From Hemerocallis citrina (taxonomy: Eukaryota > Streptophyta > Magnoliopsida > Asparagales > Asphodelaceae), in NCBI GenBank assembly GCA_017893485.1, contig CM030360.1:16415971-16479970 (forward strand): a DNA stretch of 64,000 nt, given 5' to 3'. The notes below the pieces were generated by a model. The model saw only the letters and a list, made by a program, of their open reading frames with translations. It had not been told where the DNA came from and did no database searches. Each line of letters begins with the position of its first letter. Within the stretch, counting starts at the first letter, position 1. Position numbers and translations under genes: made by a program. Below are positions 42,795 to 54,500 of the stretch, in pieces.

Positions 42795-43810
42795 CAGTGA
42801 TGACGTAATCCACCTCATCAGCATCAGCTTCAGTCAAGGCAATTACTCGCCCCTACTGGTACGGCTTCTTCCCAACTTGCTGCGCTGGTCCACTACGGGT
42901 GACATTCTGCGGCTTGGGGCATTGAGACTTGTAATGTCCCATCTCACCACAGTTGATGCAAGTCACCACAGGAGGTCTCACCGAATTATTTCCGGGTCTC
43001 CCAGCTATATTGACTGCATTTGCTCCCGTTGGTTTGAACCTCTGGGCTGGCGACTGTCCCCTGAAGTTGCCAGAAACTGCAGGCCTCTTCCCAACATTCC
43101 AGTTGGTCCTCCGAAATTGAACAACATGGAACTAACTGCTCCATGTCTGCCTCAGTGGCTGCAGCTCGTTTGACCAATTTTTCAAACCTCCTGATACCAA
43201 GGGGTATCATCCTGGATCTCACACTTGGCCTCAAACCATGCTCGAACTTTCGAGCCTTCTTTGCCTCATCCATCACCAGTTCGGGCGCATACCTCGAGAG
43301 CTGAGTGAACCATGTCTCATACTCCCTGACCGACATGCCGTCCTGCTGCAACGCAAGAAACTCCATGGCCTTCTTCTCCTGGACGTCTGAGGAAAAATAA
43401 TGACTGCGGAATTCCTCCAAGAATTCATCCCAGCCAAGAACAATACCTCCCATCGTCCGTTTCATCGACTGCCACCACACAGCTGCATCCTTCTCGAACT
43501 ACAGTGCCGCCAACTTCACCTTGCTGCCCTCCGGAGTCTCCAAGACTTCTAATATAGTCTCTACCTGTCGGATCCAATTGTCATCCATGTCAGGGTCTGA
43601 CTTCCCCTTAAATACAGGTTATTTCTTCTGCTTGAATGATTCCACGAGTTTGATTGCTTCCGGGACTGGATGCGCAGGCACCCTTCCCTGATTCTGATTC
43701 ATGGGAATAACATTGAGTGTCTGATAGAACCTCGCTAGTTCCGTTTCCAAGTCCAGACCTTCACCATTTCGAGCTCTTTTTCTAGCCATATTCTGATGCA
43801 AAAGATCCAT
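42795..43810 (-). pseudogene. Chromovirus 2 gag
   Basis: It starts at 43810 (MDLLHQNMARKRARNGEGLD). The capsid part is readable through VWWQSMKRTMGGIVLGWDEF, EFLALQQDGMSVREYETW and HGLRPSVRSRMIPLGIRRF. In-frame stops lie near 43620 and 43500, and a frameshift precedes the zinc knuckle region (near 42975, where the knuckle is still recognisable as CINCGEMGHYKSQC). It is inactive as it stands. Confidence 0.85.
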
Positions 43811-43932
43811 TAAATTCGAATTATAAACATGAATTTTAAATCAAATTTTCATTTCATTGAATTCCAAACTTTATACATTCGAATTTAAAATATTTCTGAC
43901 ATCAAATGAAAACAATAAGAAGGTACAACATT

Positions 43933-44331
43933 CTAGTTCCTACGGTTCCTCTTGGCTTCTCGAAGCTCTTCCCGTAGTTCCGCCACTTCCTCCTTCGGTA
44001 CATCGTACATGTTTCTCCTCTTCTTGAGTTCCTAAACATGATGACTGAGAGTGGCAATGCTTTCCTTGCACTTCACACACTACACCTGCAACAGCTCCGC
44101 TCTCTCCTTCTGAGTCTCTACCAGCCACTGAAGAGACACAATAAGACTACTTGGAATTGGTTCTTCCTCATCGGAGGAATCATCAGATGAATCTGGAGGT
44201 GGAGTGGACTCAGTCCATTTCTCTTCAAATTCTTCAGGATCCTCTTCGTCCGAATCAGCTTGCCTGGGGTAGTAATCTTCCTCAACTATGTGCCAGTCAT
44301 CGCCTCCAACTGGGTCGAAGTGGTCTGCCAT
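43933..44331 (-). pseudogene. Extra ORF upstream of gag, chromovirus 2
   Basis: The ATG at 44331 opens MADHFDPVGGDDWHIVEEDY, an acidic N-terminus with DSDEEDPEEFEEKW and SSDDSSDEEEPIPSS. It then gives the start of a coiled coil (VETQKERAELLQ). One frameshift near 44090 moves the coiled-coil part (MYDVPKEEVAELREELREAK) to another frame, and the end is TAG at 43935-43933. It corresponds codon by codon to 27306-27713 in chromovirus 1, where a Trp codon is now a stop. No known family is recognised. Confidence 0.7.
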
Positions 44332-44473
44332 CTTAGAGAAGGAGAAGAAGAAGCTTAAATCATAGAGAAACACAAATATAAGTGACTTACATTTAAATCT
44401 CTAGACTCAACCCACGCCCTAATGTCCACTTCTAGGGTGTCATTCCTTATAAATTTGTACTACTTGGAAACGT

Positions 44474-44487
44474 GGCTCTCATACCAC
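44474..44487 (-). promoter_or_regulatory. Primer-binding site of chromovirus 2 (one mismatch)
   Basis: The minus strand reads TGGTATGAGAGCC, the Met-tRNA type with one base changed (C to G), two bases from the 5' LTR. Confidence 0.85.
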
Positions 44488-46050
44488 TCTGTAACACTCC
44501 GAATTCCAAAACACACTGAATTCGAAGTTCCACATGATCTTTACACTTATTTCGTACAATTTTACAAGAAAATAAAAACTATTTGTTACATCAGAGTTTA
44601 CACTTACATAACATGTTTACAGTGGAAGCAATGTACAATAAATTACATGAACTAAAATGTACAACACTTGGATCATTCTTTAATCAGCATGCATTCTTTA
44701 GTCTCGTTAATCACTTTACCCTGTATAAAAACTGTGGGCATGTCAGTTGCTTACAAACGACAAAATATTATACACGGCTATCCTCTCTATGCCGAAACGG
44801 TATAACGATTCTCAAATACTTAAACAAACCACAAACTTGATCACAAATAGAGCTACGAGCGACTATCCTATTGATATCGTGTTGTGCGTTGCACTTAGTC
44901 CTTAATGTAGTTATTTATATTAGATGACACTAATGTGCACCTGTTCAGATTCTATGCATCATATACTACATAGGTCTGAGGGCAAGCCCTTAACCGTTCT
45001 TCATCTTGTAGGGTTCAATCCCTCGTCAGGACTTAAACTACTACTGTATTTACGATAAGTATCCTAGATGTTCTATGAGTACGAGCTCATGTCCAGACAG
45101 CCTGGAGGGGAATCCCACGTCATGTCAAGATGCATCGTAAAGAACCTATGGACAATTCAGCCTCCGTCATGAGACATGACACTACCCGCAGTCACCAAAC
45201 ACCCCACGAGCATCGCCTGCGGTACGGACTCCTAGAAACATATCCACGTCTTGTCATGACGCATCGTGAAGACAGCCTGTGAATACTCACGCACCGTAGC
45301 TCCGAGGCCCTCATACTCGTGTTTTTCTCTTATTTTCATCACGTCTTCACTATGTATCTAGTCCTTAGTTGTTTGAATCATGAACAAAATTGATTTCTCT
45401 TGAGTTAGCCCTTCCACTATACCGGTCTTAACCATTTATTCAACATGACCCAAATCTTGATCTTTTTATTTCAAATTTCATTTCAACACATTTTTTTCAA
45501 TGCCGGTATGAGGCTTAACGACACTCTAGTTCTCAATTTCAATTCATAATCACAAAACTGAGTCTTTATACTCATAAGTTCTTTTTCATAGTTAACATGA
45601 TTTCTTTTCATTTCTATGAATCAAAACTCACATTTCAAGTTCACTTTCAATTCTTATACTTCATGCTCACAAATTTCTTTTCCATAAGCACAATAAATTT
45701 TCATACTATAGTTTCTTTCCTTAATTCCATAAAGTCGTATTTCCCACTCATATACACTGTTCAAATTAGGCAATAAAATCCATAGATAACCCACTTAAAC
45801 TTTTCTTTCATTCAAAATTCCTCTTTTATAACTTAGTGTATTCTTTTCATGAAAAATAATCACCTTTCATTTTATACAAATATCAACTTTATGTAATTTT
45901 ACTTCCAAACCATCTTTATTTTAGTCAAATCTTGCCCCAAATATTTTTCATTAAGTCCATATAATTTTCGAATAATTACAGTATTTTTCCCAAAATTTTA
46001 TAAGCCACAAAACACTTTTTAAAACCCAAAAAAATCCAAAAGTTAAATTC

Positions 46051-46128
46051 CTGCCGAAGTTGGGAATCGAACTCACGACCACAGAGTAACCAAACGCCAC
46101 CGAAAGCCAGAACAGCCAAGGCGCCACA
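46051..46128 (-). ncRNA. tRNA-like module 2, chromovirus 2 5' LTR
   Basis: On the minus strand the A-like box TGGCTGTTCTGG (46118-46107; 10 of 12) and the B box AGTTCGATTCC (46073-46063; 10 of 11) start exactly 45 bp apart, as in chromovirus 1. T-runs follow about 25 bp later. Confidence 0.6.
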
Positions 46129-46202
46129 ACGATACAGAATGGGGTCAATTTAAAATAAGGTGTGGAGTTCGGTTTTCGGATTTTTGAAAAAAAGAAACAA
46201 AA

Positions 46203-46300
46203 GGCTCACGCCAGGTTTCGAACCCAAGACCACCAACCCAAACCCGTTGCTACAGTAACCGTACCCACGGCATCGACTAACCAGTATGGCCATGGTGCTA
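46203..46300 (-). ncRNA. tRNA-like module 1, chromovirus 2 5' LTR
   Basis: On the minus strand the A-like box TGGCCATACTGG (46292-46281; 11 of 12) and the perfect B box GGTTCGAAACC (46224-46214) start 68 bp apart, followed by TTTT. The 5' part has a GCACC/GGTGC pairing. It lies upstream of module 2, the same order as in chromovirus 1. Confidence 0.6.
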
Positions 46301-47243
46301 AACTGATATGGTTTAGATTATTGGGGTTATAAGCGATGTCTCTGTTCTTTTCGAATTTTTACAAAAACAAATATTTTTGACTTCTCTTCTTCTCTAAATT
46401 TATTCAAAAACTCCAGATTTTATTTTTCATCTCAGTACAGTATTTCAGTAAATAAAAATAAATTTTTGAAACAAAAAAAAACATAATTTGCTCTCTAAAT
46501 CATTTGGTTCTTCAATTTTCGAATTTGGGAAAAAAAACATATTTTCCTTATAATTTACTCTTCAAATTATCCCAAATCACAAATAGTATTTTTGTTAACA
46601 TTGTACAATTATCTCAATAATAAATTACATTTTTCATGTCATTTAACATCTCATTAATCAAAATCACCTATATCCATAGTTCTTTATTCAATTGTTCAAC
46701 ACACAAGCATGTATTTTTTTGATCTAGCACATCACAACAAAATAGAGCATGGTAGCATGGTAATCATTTAACAAATCATAATTTGCAATCAATTTAACAC
46801 TCTTCTAACATATAATCAAACTAATAGCAATTTGTTTTATTTTCATAATGCATGGCTATATTAGTTAGAGTTTCTTCTTAATTTGTCAACCACATCCTAA
46901 CATGATGTCTAATTAGAAGTTTAAGAGAAACACCCACCTTAAATGGTGAGAAAATCAAAAGAACTCCTAGAGAATCTCCTACAACAAATGAACAAAGCCT
47001 TCTCCTCCTACATCATGCCACGAAGTTGCCGTCTCCTTGATCAAGCTAGAACCCGAGCCTCTCCCTTCTTGGTCCTTGAAATGTCGGCCTCCTTGTTGTT
47101 GAACACACACAATACTCTCTATTTTCAATCTCACAAAACTCCTCAATATTTTTCCTTACAACTTGTATTTTTTTTTCTCTCTTTCTATTCTTTTTTTTTT
47201 TTTTAAATTTTTCAAGTGTGAGAATGAAGAGTGTGGGAGGGGG

Positions 47244-47253
47244 TATTTATACA
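47244..47253 (-). promoter_or_regulatory. TATA box of chromovirus 2, 5' LTR
   Basis: The minus strand reads GTATAAATACCCCC. Confidence 0.6.
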
Positions 47254-47800
47254 ATTTTCTAGGGTGAATGGAGGGCCAAGATTAGATCAAATGGTTAGAG
47301 ATTAAGGGCCAAGATGCATTAGAGAGTTATAGAAACTACCCATGATGAGCAACTACCTCTCCACCACCTCCATCTCTCCCACTCACTCCAATCCTATCCG
47401 GCCTAGGTGAGAAGGTGTGCAATGCGCACTCCATTGCATGCACATGCCACCTAGTGTCCCTTATTTACAAATTTGTTCATGTGACAAATTTAATTGTCCA
47501 TAAAATGAGTCTACACTACAAATTAGATCATTTCAAAAGAGAATTAAAGTAAATGGGCTCACTAATGGGCCAAATTAACCATGGGCTTTAAATAATTAAA
47601 TTAATTAATTAAAAGAGTGGGCTTCAAAGACAATTAGGCCTAGATTTTAATTAAGCTTTTAAAGAGAATAATTTTTGTAAAAATAAAGAGAACAAATCCT
47701 ATATAAGAAATATTTTATACGAGAAATTATACAAATAAAATTATACGTACAAAACACGTAAAATCACAAAAATCTCATAAATCAAATCTAGGGTGTTACA

Positions 47801-48975
47801 GAAAGATATACTCTTGTGGAGGGACCCCCTGCACAAACGATCCGACACTCTAGTTAATGGTAGGCCATACTTAAGATGTCTCACTTGTGAAGAAGCACAA
47901 TATGTCATCAGAGAACAACATGATGGAATCAACAGTTGCCACCAAGGAGCAAGGTCCCTCGCACGCAAGATACTCAATCATGGGTATTACTGGCCCACAC
48001 TACATAGTGATGCACAAGAATATGTCTGCCAGTTGCCAGTATGACCCTTGTCAGAAGCACTCGTCCATTAAGTGAGGGCCCCAAGCAATCCTCAGTTTCA
48101 TGTTAAGTCCGATCCCTTTCTCCATGTAGGGAATAGATTTGCTTGGACCATTTCTGCCAACAGCCGGACAAAGATTTTTCTTAGTAGTAGCCATCAACTA
48201 CTTCACAAAGTGGGTCAAGGTGGAGCTGCTAGCAACTATCACCGAGCAGAAAATTTAGTAGTTCTATTGGAAGAGTATTGATTGCAGGCTTAGGATTCCC
48301 TGCATACTAGTCTCTGACAATGTAAACTGTTCACTGGAAAAGGATTTTGCTAGTTCTGCATTGATTTGGGGATCACTCGACGCTTCTCCACTGCCTCACA
48401 TCGCCAAACTAACGGCCAAGTTGAAAAATGCTAATTGACAGATTCTAGATGGCCTTAAAAGAGGCTAGGCGAGGCTGCAAGGCGATCATGGGTTGAAGAA
48501 TTACCAAGCATACCTTGGTCCTACATAACCACAAAGCAAACCCCAACTGGAGAATCGTCGTTCAACCTTGCCTACGGCTTGGAAGCACTCATCCCCTTGA
48601 AATTCGAATTACCATCCCCCCGTCTCCTCTCCTTCAGTGATGAATAAAACTCCAACAATCTTCGAGCAATCTCGACATCATTGAAGAGGTACAAGAAAAA
48701 TCAGCTACCGAGGAACATTTACCAACAAAGGGTCGAGAAGTTCTACAACAAGAAATTTCACCCCACTAATCTGAAATAAGGGGATCTTGTCCTACAAAAA
48801 CTCAAAATATCCAACACGCGAAGGAAGGGAAAGCTCGCTTCTGACTGGTAAGGGCCGTACAAGGTTTCTCAAGTGGTCCGCCCAGGGGTCTACTAACTTA
48901 AAGACCTGGGGTGGAAAAATATACCAAGAACCTGGAATGTCGAGTACCATATAAAGTACAATGAGGGCGTCTAAA
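47801..48975 (+). pseudogene. Tat-type Gypsy integrase (part 3)
   Basis: Integrase inserts element DNA into the genome. The reading resumes with KDILLWRDPLHKRSD and gives the zinc-binding region (LRCLTCEEAQYVIREQHDG, then GARSLARKILNHGYYWPT). The core is readable in pieces: FTKWVKVELLATIT near 48205, RIPCILVSDN near 48310 (second Asp), and a decayed stretch with LTAKLKN near 48410 where the Glu motif would be. The C-terminal part reads KGDLVLQKLKIS and GPYKVSQVVRPGVY near 48780-48890. There are many stops and frameshifts. The tandem-repeat 3' region follows. Confidence 0.85.
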
Positions 48976-50275
48976 ACGTCCTCTCTTAAAAGTAAACTCT
49001 CTTAACTCATAATAAAGGTCAGCCGCTAGAGCAGTCATTTAGTTTTATTTTTGAATAAAGCTCACTTTCGCTACCATTCACTGCATGTAATAAAGACCAG
49101 CGATTAGAGCAACCACTTAGTTTATTTTTTTAATAAAATTAGTCATTTGCCACTTTAAAGATTTTGTAAAATTCTCTGGATGCAAACAACGAGTTAAATG
49201 CCAAACTTATTGCTAAAAATGGCACCAAAATATCATTAAAATCTCCTTATAAGACTAGTTTGGAGTCCATACACATGGCTCGAAGTTGCTCTATCAATTT
49301 GCAATGAAGCAAGTTCAGAGCTCAACTCGTCCTACAACTCGTTAAGTTCTTACAACAAGTTCGGAGTCCATACCCATGGCTCAGAGTTGTTTTAGCAACC
49401 TGCAATCAAGCACGTTCATGGCTCAACTCGCCATTCATTCTACTCCTGCAAACTATTAAACCCCTAAAGAAAAAGTTTGTAATCCATACCCATGGCTCAG
49501 AGTTTCTTTAGAAACCTATGAACAAGCAAGTACCGAGCTCAACTCATCATTCGACCTGTTCTTGAAACTTGTTAAAAACCCTTAAAGACGGATTAGAGGT
49601 CTGTATTCGTGGATTGCAGTTGCTTCACCAAACCTGCAACTAAGCAAGTTTGGAGCTCAACTTGCCACTCAAAGTGACTTTCACAATTCATTTAAGGATC
49701 CAAACAGCAAGTTTGGAGTCTAATTCTTCCTTAAAGTCACTCCTACAACTAGCTAAACACCCATACAGCAAGTTCGGAGTGCAACTCTTCCCTAGAGTTG
49801 CTCCTCCAACTAGCTGGGTATAAAACGGATAAGTTCCAACTACGTCGAGCGCTCCTCACACCGCTCGAGCTTCATCAACAACTCGTTAACTCCAAACAAA
49901 AAGTTCGATGCCTCGCAACCGCTCGTGCTCCATCAATAACTTGTTAACTCCAAATAACAAGTTCAATGATTTGCTCACCTGTCGAGCTCCATCAACAAAT
50001 CATTAGCTCCAAAAAATGAGTTCGACGCCTTCCTTAACGCTTCAGCTCCATCAACAACTCGTTAACTCCAAACTACGAGTTCGATGCCTTCCTCACTGCT
50101 CAAGTTCATCGACAACTTGTTAACTTCGAACACGAGTTCAACGTCTTCCTCACCGCTCGAGCCTCATCAACATTCATTAACTTTAACCAACGAGTTCGAT
50201 GCCTTGCTCTTCACAAGGGCTCTGTCAACAGCTCATCAACTTCATACAACGAATTACATAATAAGGATCAAACAT
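48976..50275 (+). repeat. Tat-type 3' untranslated region with two tandem sub-arrays
   Basis: At about 49260-49780, a phrase like AAGTTCGGAGTCCATACCCA recurs; CCATAC is at 49268, 49368 and 49483, so the unit is 100-115 bp. At about 49850-50260 a 58-bp unit (GAGCTCCATCAACAACTCG, then TTAACTCC, then AGTTCGATGCC) repeats about seven times. The first array resembles array A at 1262-2810 read on the other strand. This supports common origin of the two Tat-type elements. Confidence 0.85.
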
Positions 50276-50508
50276 ATGAAAGAGTTCTTCATTGTACAAA
50301 CAACAAGTTTCTCTATAATCGCGGGACAATCATAATACTGTTTAGGAGTATATTGTTTTGATTAATTAATTGAAACAATAGGTTGTTTCGCAATCGACTT
50401 GTAGATTGCGAGATATGCAGATTTTAGTATTGTAACACCTATATTCCAGAATACTATTTAGGAATATACCGTCTTGATTAATTAATTGAAACAATAGGTT
50501 GTTAGCCC
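50276..50508. repeat. Short LTR-derived fragments in tandem
   Basis: The phrase TTGATTAATTAATTGAAACA, followed by ATAGGTTGT, occurs at about 50357-50384 and 50475-50503. It occurs again at about 54620-54650 next to the terminus of the TGTCA-family LTR. The first two are therefore probably remains of the lost second LTR. A 7-bp hairpin CGCAATC/GATTGCG lies at about 50390-50412. Confidence 0.5.
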
Positions 50509-50626
50509 GGGCATAAGAATTATCAATCACACTTTGCAGCTTGGCCTTATTGACAGGCTTCGTGAGTGGGCATAAGAATTATCAATCACACTCTGCAGCT
50601 TGGCCTTCTTGACAGGCTTCGTGAGT
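50509..50626. repeat. 59-bp direct duplication
   Basis: GGGCATAAGAATTATCAATC, continuing to GGCTTCGTGAGT, occurs twice head to tail with three or four differences. On the minus strand it reads as a basic peptide stretch (TKPVKKAKLQSVIDNSYA), which I cannot assign. Confidence 0.85.
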
Positions 50627-50872
50627 GACTGCCCGTCGCAACCACGTGAGTGATAACTCTGTCTTGAGCCCTTGATGGCCTTCTTCTTGTCCCTCTTAGC
50701 ACGAGAGACTTTCTGTAATCCTCGGTTCCGATTGTACTTATTTATTTATTTATTTTGTATTCTTGATTATTTCGTCATGTATAAATCTTTTTATTCTTTT
50801 GAACAAAATAACACTCATTTGGATATTCGATTATTTTGTTTGACCGAAATCCTAATCCATTCTATAATATTA
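50627..50872. other. No gene seen
   Basis: The left 80 bp read on the minus strand as a basic peptide (SRAKRDKKKAIKGSRQS) that continues the unassigned duplication. The rest is AT-rich and non-coding. Confidence 0.4.
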
Positions 50873-51315
50873 TTATTCAAAAACCTTCGCCATGAAACTC
50901 TCCGAGAAAGTAGCCCACTCGATGGGTCTTGCCAACCTTTCGGTTTCAGCGCGCCACCAGATGTGGGCGAGATCCACCAATTGGATGCTAACCACATCCA
51001 CACGATCAACATCAGCAACACGGGCGGCGATCAACAGTTGCTCCGTCCGGATAAGCCATTGCTTGGCCTCCAGCAGTGACTCAGTGCCCGAAAACTTATC
51101 CAGGTGCAGCCTCATAAAATCTACTACTGTACCGGGCCTTGGTGGCAATGGCCCAGGTGCAGATCCAGCGGCAGTTTCATTGGCCACCAAAGTGGCCCTC
51201 ATTAATTCATTTTGCTCCTGCAAATGGGCCATCATCTGCTGAATCGTTTAAAGAAAGCAATGTTTTCGGGCTGCTCATCCCTCGGACAGGAAGAAGAAGA
51301 ATTCCCATGAGCCAT
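50873..51315 (-). pseudogene. Gypsy gag fragment (TGTCA family)
   Basis: The ATG at 51315 opens MAHGNSSSSCPRDEQPENI, then after a frameshift MMAHLQEQNELMRATLV. The capsid domain follows: FSGTESLLEAKQWLIRTEQL and DLAHIWWRAETERLAR, ending at FSESFMAKVFE. It is cut at about 50873; the rest of gag and all of pol are missing. The gag begins about 190 bp after the primer-binding site. The type is that of plant chromoviruses or a close Gypsy clade. Confidence 0.8.
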
Positions 51316-51501
51316 AGCCTGAAACACGATCAAATATGGTCAGTACCCAGATTATATGCTGGTTATTATATATATTCATGTGATCATCGTGGCGTGCACA
51401 TCACTGAGTTAACCTAGCTATAGCCAAACTTGAATAATATATCAATCAAAGCTAAACCTCCATAAAGTTAGTCATGTTTGACTGATATATTATCCAACCC
51501 T

Positions 51502-51514
51502 GGGCTCTGATACC
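51502..51514 (-). promoter_or_regulatory. Primer-binding site, initiator Met-tRNA type
   Basis: The minus strand reads TGGTATCAGAGCCC about ten bases from the LTR end. Confidence 0.85.
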
Positions 51515-51524
51515 ACTAAAAATC

Positions 51525-54500
51525 TGTCACGCCCCGCTTTCCAAAATACGGAATATGAGTACGCAATGTAGGCTTAGCAAATAATGTAAACACCATCCAT
51601 AAGTTGTACCAGTCTAACTCAACAATATAAAATAACAATTACAACCATGCAAGGAGATATAATCACATAAACAAAGATCAACTTCAATAATAATGAAATA
51701 ATCCAAAATAATACTATCCAACATCTGGGATAAAACAAACTCCGGGTCAAAAAAGCCCAAAATAAAGTATAATATCAAGACAATGTTCAAAAGAATAAAT
51801 CTAGCAATAAAATAAATTAAACAGCGCAATCTTCAGTTCCATCTCCTTGAATCGTTGCTCACCAATTTTTCCTGGTATTGTTCCTTCAGTACCTGTAAAT
51901 TCTTGATCTAAAAAGTGAGAAAATAATATTCTTAGAGCAAGTCGTGGACAGCAAGTAGAAAAAATAGGGAATAATAGGAATATGGTATATTAAAAGAAAA
52001 GGGATGGAATCAAAGTCAATAACAAATTCAAAGATTGGCAATAATGTCAAGGGTCTATATTTAATCATGTATTTAATTAATAGTTTCAATTCAAGTCCAA
52101 TGTCGATGACAGTATACGGGATCAAGCATGAAATATCAAATGCAGGTTATTAATTATTTTATTATCCTATCTAGTGAATGTACTACTGCGTCCCATTCCA
52201 TATGTTTGGCGCAAGCACACAATGAACGCTTTAGAATGATGGTGAATTCACGGTTCGTGTACTCGAACCAGTAATCAGTGATTAATGTTCAGTGACAGTA
52301 ATTATCAAGCAGTATTTTTTGGCCATCAGTCAGTACAAGTCAAGAAGTAGGGCCCGACCGAGTACGGTTTTCGATCCTTCACTATCAAGTCATCCCATAA
52401 TACCTCAGCTTATTAATATTTTATTTCATCCTATGTGAGCATGAAAGAATGTGTCAATATAGAATCATGCTAGGTGTGACTAATTCTACTCGTTATAGAC
52501 AAAGCAAGAAGCAAACATATTAATTAAACACAAATCACACAATCTGGATAGCATAACGTTACTGTACAACAACACAGATTACCGCTACTACAGAAAAGCA
52601 AATATGGATCCGTTAGAAGTTCTAGAAACTAGACTATCTACCGGTTCCAGTGAATATATACACGACATATAAAAGTTACAGAAACTAGTGTGAAAATCCT
52701 ACTCTTTTAAGATTTTATGTTCAGGCAGTAAGTTATAAATCGTGTTCACCTATATATTTTAAGTCAGAAGACTCATCAATTAAATCTACAAAAATTCAGG
52801 GTAATTCCTACACATATCTAGTATCAGCCAAATTAATTTCATATTTTTATTTTATTGTCATCATGTTCTATTTAATTATGAAACAGATAGAAATGCATGA
52901 ATTTGTGATTCTGGAAATGAAGACCTAGCTGTACTAAAATACTGATATCTAACAGATTATACATCGGAATTCAAATCCGTTGAATGTTATGGAAAATAGA
53001 TTCATGAGGCTATAATTCATGTTCAGAAAGTTATTTCAGATTACAACAGTAACATGATCGAAAATCTGATACAAAAAGGAACAAACAGCAGACCAGAATT
53101 TAATTTGATGTGAATAGGCAACAACTTTATCATACAACCATATAGTTCATTCTAATTAATGATCAAAATGATGTTACATGTTTAACATGCATAATTCCAA
53201 TTTTAAGATGCAATTATACAGGCATGGTAATCAATTCGTTAACTCAATTTCAATCAAACAGATTTGATTCATCAAATACTTCTATAACATGGATCTAGTT
53301 ATTGTTTATGTAAATGTGCATATGCAATGTATAAGGGGGACTAGGTTTTAGATCAAAGATGTAGGCACGATGTTAAGAATAGGGTTAGCTCGTGTAAACC
53401 CTCAATATACTTAACGAAATATAAATAGCAGTACGATAAAAATGATTTAGATCTACTTGCAAGATCAAAGGATCTTGAACAAAACAATAAACTAGTTCAA
53501 GAAGAGACTTGCGTTTTAGATGATAATTTTGAATATAAAGAATAATGGAATAGAATCCCCGGCGACGAATCACGTGCGACTTACGTGCAAATGCTCACAC
53601 AAAATGGCACACACTGGATCCGAACCAAACACCAAACAACAAGCTCAAGTTCCCTCCTCCTTCACAAACAACAAACACCAACTCAAACAATCCCCCTACC
53701 CAAACATCAAACAACGATGGAAAAGGGAATAAGGGCATTGGCGATCGAAGACTGTGGTACTGGCGGTGATGGAGCACGACTGCGAGAAGGTAGTCAGGGA
53801 TGGATGATGGCGAGTTGCTGGAGGTCGGGAAGCGACGCACCGACGAGAGCGAGGGCGGCGACGGCGGGACGGTGCTCTGTTTCTCACTGAAACCGAGGAG
53901 ACGGAGATGGCGGGGATTCGAGCTCTGGATGACGGCGAGGACGAAGAGGGGGTCTTTGGTGGTTCGGGGATAACGGAGAGGGTGAAGATGGTGGTGACAG
54001 GGCGATGGTGGCAATCGGATGGGGTGGCGATGATGGGTTCGGTTGGCGGGAAGATGATGGGTTCGGGGATGGTGGTAGGGATGGCGATGATGGCGAGGGG
54101 GTCAACGAGGAGGGTGAGTGGTCGAAGTGGTGGTCGCAGAAGACAAGATGGCGACGATGGAGGGCGGTTTGGGTTCAAAAGGAATAGAGAGGGAGAGAGT
54201 GGGATGTGAGGAAAGAGATGATAGTGGCAGTAGGAGAGAGGAAATAGATAGGAATATAATATTAGGGTTTAGGGATTATTTATATAGGAGATTGAGATGT
54301 GGGATTTTGGGTTGCAGGTTAATGGATTTAGGGTATAAGTTTAGGCTCCAAAAAAAGAAGAATAAATATAAATCAATGAGATAAACATATAGCAGATCAA
54401 TTCAACTCAAAAACAGAAAGAGCAAAATTTGCAACGAGCCAAAGATAGCAGAATTCAAGTGAAAAGAGTATGGAATTATCAATAGTGAATAAATGAGCCC

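Larger units (their letters stand above)
37841..47800 (-). mobile_element. Tekay/Del-type chromovirus 2 (integrase deleted)
   Basis: Read on the minus strand: 5' LTR (47800-44490), primer-binding site, extra ORF, gag, intron-like segment, protease, RT, RNase H, then a truncated chromodomain without integrase, polypurine tract and 3' LTR (40653 to about 37846). The 3' LTR lacks its last 160 bp or so. It sits in the linker between RNase H and integrase of the plus-strand Tat element: the host reading resumes at 47801. It is oriented opposite to chromovirus 1, about 1.3 kb away, with highly similar internal sequence. It cannot integrate by itself. Confidence 0.9.
44490..47800 (-). repeat. Chromovirus 2, 5' LTR
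   Basis: On the plus strand it starts TGTAACACTCCGAATTCC and ends TCTAGGGTGTTACA, about 3.31 kb. It has a TATA box near 47244-47253 (minus) and the two tRNA-like modules at 46203-46300 and 46051-46128. It is only moderately similar to the LTRs of chromovirus 1. Confidence 0.92.
18797..50275 (+). mobile_element. Plus-strand Tat-type Gypsy element, split by nested insertions
   Basis: Three separated parts read in order and in the same orientation: protease/RT/RNase H (18797-20827), RNase H end (37564 to about 37840), and integrase plus 3' untranslated region (47801-50275). The first gap is an LTR insertion with target duplication AAGTA, and the RNase H reading is continuous across it. The second gap is the minus-strand Tekay element. 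No LTR or gag of this element is visible; its left border meets an LTR fragment at 18796. The pol order (RNase H before integrase) and the motifs fit Ty3/Gypsy of the Tat group. Confidence 0.85.

Noticed and set aside
42643..43173. Plus-strand frame of 176 codons
   Set aside because: It is antisense to the gag end and intron-like segment of chromovirus 2, with no recognisable domain.
53595..54209. Several overlapping Pro/Ser-rich minus-strand frames and Gly-rich plus-strand frames
   Set aside because: They lie in the CT-rich leader part of the TGTCA-family LTR. Frames are open in several phases at once, as expected from biased composition, and no domain is recognisable.
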